The notes beneath the pieces are model-generated. The model ran no database searches. It was not told the DNA's origin and worked only from the letters and a program-made list of their open reading frames with translations. Both the position numbers and the translations under genes were made by a program. A DNA stretch of 10,551 bases, taken from assembly GCA_007378985.1 (NCBI GenBank), contig VMHB01000006.1:1-10551 (forward strand). The letters run 5' to 3'. Shown piece after piece: positions 6,590-10,551 of this stretch; within the stretch, counting starts at the first letter, position 1; each line of letters begins with the position of its first letter. This DNA comes from Parcubacteria group bacterium Greene0714_7 (GTDB lineage: Bacteria > Patescibacteria > Paceibacteria > UBA9973 > UBA2103).

Positions 6590-6686
6590 AGATATCTTTC
6601 CCCGAAGGGCTGGTAGCACTTTATCTTTCGACAAGTTGCTGGTGGATCATAGGCCCAGATGCCTCCTCACGCTCTTGATACGTATT
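6590..6686 (-). ncRNA. SAM-I (S-box) riboswitch aptamer of metK
   Basis: Read on the minus strand, the leader shows the SAM-I core in order. TATCAAGAG is the P1/P2 side. The P2 stem AGGC/GCCU has loop AUCUGG, followed by the kink-turn element ATGA and then CCAGCAAC. P3 has a GAAA tetraloop and is followed by AGTGCTA. P4 is CCC-UUCG-GGG, and the 3' P1 strand is GAAAGATA. The P2 loop CUGG can pair with CCAG after GTGCTA, as expected for the aptamer pseudoknot. P1 is short (4-5 bp). The order matches established S-box consensus elements. A weak promoter (TTGGAT, 17-base spacer, TAGAAA; plus-strand 6751 down to 6723) would start RNA near 6716. It should turn metK off when SAM is abundant. Confidence 0.93.
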
Positions 6687-6801
6687 CAGTTGTAAGGATG
6701 TGTCGGGCAATCCCGCCAATCCTTTCTAGCGTCCTCGGTTCGGAAATCCAAAAGCGTACTTTTGTATTTCTCTCACTCTACGTCGCTAGTCAACGCCCAT
6801 T
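6687..6801 (-). other. Spacer between purN and the metK riboswitch
   Basis: No ORF is supported here. CTAGCG (6726-6731) and CGCTAG (about 6784-6789) form a 6-bp inverted repeat enclosing a perfect hairpin, CAAAAG-CGTA-CTTTTG (about 6749-6764). This could be a terminator-less processing structure after purN, or part of a longer metK leader. A weak promoter candidate for the metK leader lies at 6723-6751. Confidence 0.35.
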
Positions 6802-7398
6802 CTAAACTACTCGATGGGGAAGGACAAGGTTACCGGAAAGTATGTTCTTTAATACCTCGGGGTAGAGAGCTCGTTCCTCAATCTTGATTCTCTCATGAAG
6901 GGTTTCCGTGGTGTCGTTTGGAAGTATTGGAACACTCCTTTGTGCAAGGATGGGGCCATCGTCGAGACGCGCTGTTGCGATGTGGATGGTGCATCCTGTT
7001 TCTTTCGCCCCAGCTCCAAGTGCATCTCTCACCGCACGGTCGCCTTTAAAGAGGGGAAGTAGAGAAGGGTGTGTATTAAGAATGAATCCGTCGTATTCAG
7101 TAAAAAGAGACTCTCCAAGAATGGTCATAAATCCTGCCATGGCAACAAGATGAATGTCGTTCGTACGAAGTACTTCTAGAATTTTTTGTGTGTACAGCCC
7201 TCTGTCGAAGGTAACGCCAAAGTTTTTGCGCTCTATTAGTTCTGTGGGGATTCCCACTTCTTTCGCTCTATCGAGCGCTTTGCATGGACGGTCAGCAACG
7301 ACTAGTTTTACAGGAATATGCTTATCCAGCATGGCTTCAAAATTAGAGCCCGTCCCTGACACAAAGACGGCTATATTTTTAGGTGTTTTTGTATTCAT
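6802..7398 (-). CDS. purN: Phosphoribosylglycinamide formyltransferase
   Basis: Transfers a formyl group from 10-formyl-tetrahydrofolate to GAR, the third step of de novo purine synthesis. Numbering from ATG 7398 (198 residues), the phosphate loop is FVSGTGSN (12-19). The catalytic Asn108 and His110 lie in LNTHPSLLPLFKG, and Asp146 lies in LDDGPILAQ after TGCTIHIAT. Length and motif order match E. coli PurN. The frame extends to GTG 7416, which has AAGG five bases upstream and is an alternative start. It is the only step of the linear purine pathway in this window, and no other pur gene is nearby. The role may be true purine synthesis or a repurposed formyl transfer; the motifs favour PurN. 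It is divergent from guaB. Confidence 0.95.
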   Translation of the reverse strand: MNTKTPKNIAVFVSGTGSNFEAMLDKHIPVKLVVADRPCKALDRAKEVGIPTELIERKNFGVTFDRGLYTQKILEVLRTNDIHLVAMAGFMTILGESLFTEYDGFILNTHPSLLPLFKGDRAVRDALGAGAKETGCTIHIATARLDDGPILAQRSVPILPNDTTETLHERIKIEERALYPEVLKNILSGNLVLPHRVV

Positions 7399-7430
7399 AT
7401 TTTGTGTGTTTTCCACCTAAACCTTGCTAC

Positions 7431-7465
7431 TTGGCGACCCTGTGCCAATTATGGTATCCTGAGGC
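7431..7465 (+). promoter_or_regulatory. Promoter for guaB, leaderless type
   Basis: A -35-like TTGGCG (7431-7436), an 18-base spacer ending in TGG, and a -10 TATCCT (7455-7460) form an extended -10 promoter. The guaB ATG is five bases after the -10, so the transcript would start at or beside the start codon. On the opposite strand CATAAT (7448-7453) overlaps the same box and could serve purN. Confidence 0.5.
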
Positions 7466-8518
7466 ATGGGGAAAGTACACACAGGGAAGTTTCTTACTTT
7501 CGATGATGTCTTGATTCGGCCTGCTCGAAGTTCTGTTGAGCCGCGCGAAGCAAATGTAGAGACCGCGATTGCTCGTGGTTTTTTTCTTACCATACCAATC
7601 ATTTCTGCTGCGATGGATAAAGTGACAGAGACTAAAATGGCGATCGCTCTTGGCAAACTCGGAGGTTTAGGAATCATTCATCGTTCAAATACATTGGAAG
7701 AAGAAGTTCGTATGGTGAAAGAAGTTAAAAAGGCAGGCGTGCGTGTTGGTGCGGCATGTAGCGCGTTTGATTTGGAGCGAGCTATTGCACTAAAAAAAGC
7801 AGGAGCCGATGTGATTGCTGTTGACTCAGCACACGGTCACAATATGAATGTGGTTGCGGGTGCCAGAAAAATAAAGAAAGCTATAGGCAAAACGCCACTT
7901 CTCGTCGGGAACATTGCCACAAAAGAAGCAGCTCTCGAGCTGGTCAAATTTGCAGATGGGATTAAGGTTGGTATCGGCCCTGGTTCAATTTGCACAACAC
8001 GCATTGTTTCTGGTGTTGGTGTGCCACAACTTTCCGCAATCATGGAAGTAGTTTCAGTTGCAAAAAAATTCGGAGTCCCAGTTATTGCTGATGGTGGTAT
8101 TCGTATGTCTGGAGATATTGCAAAAGCTTTGGGTGCTGGTGCATCTGCCGTCATGCTCGGCAACACTCTTGCGGGTACTGACGCCGCACCGGGGAAAATG
8201 GTTACTGTTGGCGGAAAGAAATTTAAAGAATACCGGGGTATGGGTTCAATGGCGGTTTTGAAAAAAGGAAAAGCAAATGATCGCTATCTCGGCACTTCAA
8301 AAGGTATCGTGCCCGAAGGTGTTTCAGCCTTGGTGCCATACGCAGGTACGCTTGAAGATGTTGTTTCAAAGCTTGTTGGAGGTATACGAGTCTCTATGGG
8401 GTATGTTGGTGCCAAAAAACTTTCTGATTTTGAAAAGAAAGTGCAGTTCATGGTAGTTTCAGGTGCATCAGTCAAAGAAAATAACCCACACTCTCTCGCT
8501 AAAGTATTTGAAGACTAG
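7466..8518 (+). CDS. guaB: IMP dehydrogenase lacking CBS domains
   Basis: Oxidises IMP to XMP with NAD+, the committed step to GMP. The TIM-barrel core is complete: FDDVLIRPA (12-20), VDSAHGH (119-125), the K+/catalytic loop GIGPGSICTTR with Cys176, ADGGIR (208-213) and the YRGMGS flap (256-261). The Arg-Tyr dyad is R273-Y274 (NDRYLG). VPEGV and VPYAG are also present. In E. coli (488 residues) a pair of CBS domains is inserted after about residue 90; here VRMVKEVKKAG (81-91) runs straight to VRVGAAC, so the CBS module is absent. GMP reductase was considered, but TTRIVSGVGVPQ, RY and VPYAG fit IMPDH. A strong terminator follows. Confidence 0.96.
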   Translation: MGKVHTGKFLTFDDVLIRPARSSVEPREANVETAIARGFFLTIPIISAAMDKVTETKMAIALGKLGGLGIIHRSNTLEEEVRMVKEVKKAGVRVGAACSAFDLERAIALKKAGADVIAVDSAHGHNMNVVAGARKIKKAIGKTPLLVGNIATKEAALELVKFADGIKVGIGPGSICTTRIVSGVGVPQLSAIMEVVSVAKKFGVPVIADGGIRMSGDIAKALGAGASAVMLGNTLAGTDAAPGKMVTVGGKKFKEYRGMGSMAVLKKGKANDRYLGTSKGIVPEGVSALVPYAGTLEDVVSKLVGGIRVSMGYVGAKKLSDFEKKVQFMVVSGASVKENNPHSLAKVFED

Positions 8519-8554
8519 CCCCTTGCTTTCAGTGTATCGCGTGCTAACGCCAAT

Positions 8555-8609
8555 CTACACAAAACAAAAACCACTATTTGAATTAAATAGTGGTTTTTGT
8601 TTTGTGTAG
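8555..8609. terminator. 25-bp perfect stem, bidirectional terminator after guaB
   Basis: The arms 8555-8579 and 8585-8609 are exact reverse complements over 25 bases around a 5-base loop (GAATT). The core CCACTATTT/AAATAGTGG is flanked by an A-tract and a T-tract that also pair. It reads as an intrinsic terminator on both strands, ending guaB on the plus strand. The stem is unusually long and perfect. Confidence 0.82.
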
Positions 8610-8610
8610 T

Positions 8611-8630
8611 GTATACGATATATCGTATAC
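8611..8630. repeat. Perfect 20-bp palindrome
   Basis: GTATACGATATATCGTATAC equals its own reverse complement over all 20 bases. It begins two bases after the 25-bp terminator stem. It also fits the heptad pattern of other spacers (TATA at 7-base spacing from 8609). It may be a protein-binding site or a repeat by-product. Confidence 0.6.
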
Positions 8631-8670
8631 GTCTTGCGTTTTGATGTTTTATTTCCGCTCGCCCCTTCAC

Positions 8671-8698
8671 TTGTTTGTTTGCTATCTTTTTCTCTAAT
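8671..8698 (+). promoter_or_regulatory. Candidate promoter upstream of the PQ-loop gene
   Basis: TTGTTT (8671-8676), a 16-base spacer, then TCTAAT (8693-8698, five of six bases of the -10 consensus). The predicted RNA start falls inside the 30-bp palindrome at 8697-8726, a typical place for a repressor site. A second -10 candidate, TATACT (8768-8773), lies six bases before the gene's ATG. Confidence 0.35.
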
Positions 8699-8726
8699 GT
8701 ATCAATGTAGTACTACAGTGATACAT
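8697..8726. promoter_or_regulatory. 30-bp palindrome, possible operator
   Basis: ATGTATCA (8697-8704) and TGATACAT (8719-8726) flank the perfect 12-base palindrome TGTAGTACTACA (8706-8717). Only the pair 8705/8718 (A and G) breaks the symmetry, so 28 of 30 bases are palindromic. It lies 53 bases before the PQ-loop gene and overlaps a candidate promoter. A dimeric regulator site is the simplest reading; an RNA hairpin is possible. Confidence 0.5.
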
Positions 8727-8779
8727 AGGGAGGGGGAAAGAAAGAAGAAAGCCTCTCTCTTTGAGGATATACTGACGAT

Positions 8780-9388
8780 ATGTTTCCGTTTTCTGATTTT
8801 AAAATTATAGCGACCACTCTCTCGCTCGTTCTTGGTGTACTTTCGTACATACCCTATATACGAAGCATGGTTCTTCGGCAGACTACGCCACATCCATACA
8901 CATGGCTTATTTGGTCTATCACCACGGGCACCGCCGCAGTGGGTGGGTGGTACGGAGGTGGGGGATACGGTGTTCTGCTCCTTGCCTTATGGTCGGTGCT
9001 TACATTTTTGGTTTTTCTTCTTTCTTTTAAATATGGAACAAAGAATATTACGAAAGGGGACGTAACGCTCTTGGTGCTTGCTCTTCTTGCGATTCTTGTG
9101 TGGTGGCAACTCAATGCTCCTCTTCTTTCGATTCTCATGGTTACAGCAATTGATGCCTTTGGGTATGTGCCTACCATCCGCAAAGTATTGGAAGAGCCAT
9201 GGAGTGAATCTCTAGCTTCGTGGTTTCTTTTCACGGTGACAGCGCTCATTGGACTTGTAGCTCTTGCTCAATACAATTTTCTCACGGTTGTGTATCTTGC
9301 GATGAGCGCCACCCTCAATACTATTGTTATAAGTATCTGTCTTTTCAGAAGACAGAAAATTAAAAAACCCACTATCGCAGTCACCTAA
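8780..9388 (+). CDS. PQ-loop/SWEET-like seven-helix membrane protein
   Basis: A 202-residue integral membrane protein with about seven helices: 8-27, 41-58, 63-82, 94-111, 114-131, 145-163 and 166-188. They split as three, one linker, three. The two triple-helix units are similar: SYIPYIR (22-28) and GYVPTIR (128-134) carry a proline at the same place (P25, P131), and each has a tryptophan exactly 17 residues later (W42, W148). This duplicated arrangement with a P-containing first helix is the layout of SWEET sugar transporters and other PQ-loop proteins, though the literal PQ is absent. I infer a small-molecule transporter or related membrane protein, substrate unknown. ATG 8780 follows TATACT by six bases, with no Shine-Dalgarno sequence. 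Confidence 0.85.
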   Translation: MFPFSDFKIIATTLSLVLGVLSYIPYIRSMVLRQTTPHPYTWLIWSITTGTAAVGGWYGGGGYGVLLLALWSVLTFLVFLLSFKYGTKNITKGDVTLLVLALLAILVWWQLNAPLLSILMVTAIDAFGYVPTIRKVLEEPWSESLASWFLFTVTALIGLVALAQYNFLTVVYLAMSATLNTIVISICLFRRQKIKKPTIAVT

Positions 9389-9434
9389 AGACGTTTTTAT
9401 TTGCGTGTATGTAAAAAGTCCTGCGTCCCTGGTG

Positions 9435-9448
9435 TAAAATGACTTCAA
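9435..9448 (+). promoter_or_regulatory. Candidate -10 box for the NYN-domain gene
   Basis: TAAAAT (9435-9440, five of six -10 consensus bases) lies eight bases before ATG 9449. No clear -35 box or Shine-Dalgarno sequence is seen. It would give a very short leader. Confidence 0.3.
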
Positions 9449-10006
9449 ATGCAAAAGACACTTGTAAACTCGGCTTACATAGATAACACAAACGTCTATA
9501 AAGGATTGGAAGCTGAGGGTTTTCGTGTTGAGTATGCAAAATTGCGGAAATACTTGACTGAACGATACGCAGTTAAAACGGCCTATATCTTTATAGGATT
9601 TGTTCCCGGCAATGAAGATTTATATCGTCGCTTGCAGGAACAAGGCTTCACTCTCGTTTTCAAACCAACAGTTCCAAACAGTGAAGGAACGAAAGGTAAT
9701 TGTGATGGGGAACTCATCTTACAAGCTACTGCTGACTTTTATGAAAAAAAGTATTCGAAGGCAGTCATAGTGACCAGTGACGGCGATTTTGCCTGCTTGG
9801 TTAATTTTCTTCTGGATAGAAACGCATTAGATTCGGTGCAGAGTCCGAGGTACAAAACATGCTCTACATTACTCACTAGAAGTAAGGCGAAAATTGTTTT
9901 TCTTACTGAAGTCGCTACATTAATTAGCCGACCTTTGACTCCAGAAGAAATGGAGATTATGCGCAAAAGAGGTGTAGAGAAAAAAGTAAAGAAAACCCTG
10001 AAATGA
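9449..10006 (+). CDS. NYN-domain (LabA/DUF88-type) nuclease-like protein
   Basis: A 185-residue PIN-like-fold protein of the NYN/LabA group, whose characterised members are metal-dependent RNases or are linked to RNA metabolism. The acidic centre is visible: AYIDNTNVYKG (Asp12, Asn15), KGNCDGELILQA (Asp86) and VIVTSDGDFACLVNFL (Asp111, Asp113). The C-terminus from about 161 (RPLTPEEMEIMRKRG) is short, charged and lysine-rich, ending KKVKKTLK, and may contact nucleic acid. It is a single-domain protein without the OST-HTH/LOTUS domain of some relatives. It ends in TGA, and a hairpin begins within the stop codon. Neither neighbour suggests a particular RNA target. Confidence 0.88.
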   Translation: MQKTLVNSAYIDNTNVYKGLEAEGFRVEYAKLRKYLTERYAVKTAYIFIGFVPGNEDLYRRLQEQGFTLVFKPTVPNSEGTKGNCDGELILQATADFYEKKYSKAVIVTSDGDFACLVNFLLDRNALDSVQSPRYKTCSTLLTRSKAKIVFLTEVATLISRPLTPEEMEIMRKRGVEKKVKKTLK

Positions 10007-10047
10007 AAACTCCCCACAAAGGACGGAACCTTTGCAGGGAAGTTTTC
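10005..10047. terminator. Stem-loop terminator after the NYN gene
   Basis: GAAAACT at 10005-10011 pairs with AGTTTTC at 10041-10047. Inside these, CCC pairs with GGG and AAAGG with CCTTT across a small internal loop, closed by about six loop bases. The T-run lies in the closing stem, so it can act as a terminator in both directions. It overlaps the NYN stop codon and would also end a minus-strand transcript from the small ORF at 10063-10143. Confidence 0.6.
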
Positions 10048-10062
10048 GTGGTGATAGAGATA

Positions 10063-10143
10063 TTATACAATATCAATACATCCTTCGCAACCAAATGTGT
10101 ATAGTTCAAAACATCGTTCGCGTTGAATCTGCTTTGTTTCCAT
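10063..10143 (-). CDS. Possible 26-residue cysteine-containing peptide
   Basis: A short minus-strand frame runs from ATG 10143 to TAA 10063. It encodes a peptide starting METKQIQRERCFELY and ending FGCEGCIDIV, with Cys11, Cys19 and Cys22 (CxxC). Its context is like that of the longer genes here: heptad repeats lie upstream (10154-10189), and a stem-loop readable as a terminator lies 15 bases downstream. No Shine-Dalgarno sequence is visible. It is short enough to occur by chance, and I recognise no family. Confidence 0.3.
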   Translation of the reverse strand: METKQIQRERCFELYTFGCEGCIDIV

Positions 10144-10153
10144 AGTATTCTCT

Positions 10154-10189
10154 AAAAGCTAACAGCTAGAAGCTGAAAGCTTGAAAGCT
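10154..10189 (+). repeat. AGCT-phased heptad repeat
   Basis: Five units ending in AGCT follow one another: four at exact 7-base spacing (10154-10181) and a fifth of eight bases (10182-10189). It belongs to the 7-base-phased intergenic repeats of this window, with a different core sequence. Confidence 0.6.
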
Positions 10190-10197
10190 AGTTAAGA

Positions 10198-10298
10198 ATT
10201 GCGGGATCGTCTCTTTGGTAGGCTCCCTGTTTGCTCAAGAGCCTTGCGATTGATTTGCAAACAGCAGTGTAGATGAGTTGCTCATCGGCAGTCCGCAA
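10198..10298 (+). pseudogene. Degenerate tRNA-like element related to tRNA-Gln
   Basis: ATTGCGGGATCGTCT (10198-10212) is identical to 10350-10364, which is two flanking bases plus the first 13 bases of tRNA-Gln. TGGTAGG and CTCCCT are also shared in order. The far end has TCCGCAA, which pairs with TTGCGG at the start (10199-10204 with 10293-10298), as an acceptor stem would. The middle differs: a long stem CTGTTTGC/GCAAACAG (10227-10234, 10257-10264) with a 22-base loop, and a hairpin GATGAG-TTG-CTCATC (10272-10286). There is no normal anticodon arm and no TTC-type T-loop. It is either a decayed tRNA copy or a structured RNA with a tRNA-like end. Confidence 0.5.
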
Positions 10299-10309
10299 CA
10301 ATTAGTAGA

Positions 10310-10337
10310 TTGGTAGATAAAGTAAGGGTGCTACGGT
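10310..10337 (+). promoter_or_regulatory. Candidate promoter of tRNA-Gln
   Basis: TTGGTA (10310-10315), a 16-base spacer ending in TGC, then TACGGT (10332-10337). This gives an extended -10 with the RNA start expected a few bases before the mature tRNA 5' end at 10352. Confidence 0.4.
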
Positions 10338-10351
10338 AAAGTAAAGAACAT

Positions 10352-10425
10352 TGCGGGATCGTCTAATGGTAGGACACCTCCCTCTGGAGGAGGCTATCTT
10401 GGTTCGAGTCCAGGTCCCGCAGCCA
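10352..10425 (+). tRNA. tRNA-Gln (anticodon CUG)
   Basis: A complete cloverleaf of 74 bases with encoded CCA. The acceptor stem is TGCGGGA/TCCCGCA. The D-arm is GTC-TAATGGTAG-GAC. The anticodon stem is CCTCC/GGAGG with loop CTCTGGA, giving anticodon CTG at 10384-10386, which reads CAG. The variable loop has four bases. The T-arm is CTTGG/CCAGG with loop TTCGAGT. The first pair U1-A72 and discriminator G73 are typical of bacterial tRNA-Gln. CCA is encoded at 10423-10425. Confidence 0.97.
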
Positions 10426-10551
10426 AAAAATAGAATCGCCGTTTTCGCCAAAATTCGGAGCGTCGCAAAGCGACGCGACGGGGGTTTCCGCCAGAATTCG
10501 CCAAGGGTTTTTGAAATCCAAAAAGAGCGAGCGGGACGCGAGGCGGGGGTT
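10426..10551 (+). repeat. GC-rich direct repeats downstream of tRNA-Gln
   Basis: No gene is seen in these 126 bases. Two imperfect direct repeats alternate: 10441-10457 matches 10484-10500 at 15 of 17 bases (core CGCCARAATTCG), and the GACGCGA...GGGGGTT block at 10472-10486 recurs at 10535-10551. A 7-bp hairpin GCGTCGC-AAA-GCGACGC (10460-10476) and a 6-bp hairpin TTTTTG/CAAAAA are also present. The region is richer in G+C than the rest of the window and continues past its end. Confidence 0.55.

Noticed and set aside
6735..6750. tRNA T-arm-like GGTTCGGAAATCC on the plus strand
   Set aside because: No pairing 5-bp T-stem, acceptor or anticodon arm surrounds it, and it lies in the metK leader spacer.
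7396..7416. GTG 7416 as the purN start
   Set aside because: Kept only as an alternative: ATG 7398 already gives a family-like N-terminus, although AAGG lies five bases before GTG.
7466..8518. GMP reductase instead of IMP dehydrogenase
   Set aside because: The Arg-Tyr pair (NDRYLG), TTRIVSGVGVPQ and VPYAG fit IMP dehydrogenase; absence of CBS domains alone is not evidence for GMP reductase.
8702..8893. 63-residue minus-strand frame across the PQ-loop gene start
   Set aside because: It overlaps the palindrome, promoter and start of the real membrane-protein gene and has no recognisable features.

Overview
The window looks like chromosome from a small-genome member of the Candidate Phyla Radiation (Patescibacteria), probably Parcubacteria-like. 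This is an inference from several signs: moderate-to-low GC, short gene versions (release factor 2 with a cut-down domain 1, IMP dehydrogenase without CBS domains), mostly absent Shine-Dalgarno sequences, a type IV pilin-like protein and a lone purN. UGA appears to be a normal stop: an RF2 with an SPF tripeptide is encoded and the NYN-domain gene ends in TGA.

Layout, left half (plus strand): prfB (52-960), ftsE (1058-1738), ftsX (1872-2792), pyrG (about 2871-4583), a small eight-cysteine protein (4591-4827) and a type IV pilin/pseudopilin (4874-5338). A bidirectional terminator at about 5420 separates these from metK. Layout, middle (minus strand): metK (5471-6523) is preceded by a complete SAM-I (S-box) riboswitch with its terminator and a matching antiterminator (6555-6686). 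purN (6802-7398) lies further upstream. Layout, right half (plus strand): guaB (7466-8518) is divergent from purN, followed by a strong terminator and two long palindromes. Then come a seven-helix PQ-loop/SWEET-like membrane protein (8780-9388), a NYN-domain nuclease-like protein (9449-10006), a possible 26-codon minus-strand ORF, a degenerate tRNA-like element (10198-10298) and tRNA-Gln(CUG) (10352-10425). The last 126 bases are a GC-rich direct-repeat region running off the end.

Gene partnerships: FtsE and FtsX form the ABC-type complex that controls septal peptidoglycan hydrolysis, and prfB-ftsE-ftsX is a gene order also found in other bacteria. PyrG (CTP), GuaB (XMP on the way to GMP) and PurN handle nucleotides. 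MetK makes SAM and is feedback-controlled by SAM through the riboswitch.

The most unusual material is between the genes. Most longer spacers carry 7-bp-phased degenerate repeats (CTANNNN / GNNNNTA), often combined with small hairpins. One stem-loop in front of prfB has a base-pair-covarying relative in front of ftsE, and a heptad inverted repeat fills the ftsX-pyrG spacer. Several genes have a TA(T/C)NCT-type hexamer only 5-8 bases before the start codon, suggesting leaderless or nearly leaderless transcripts.
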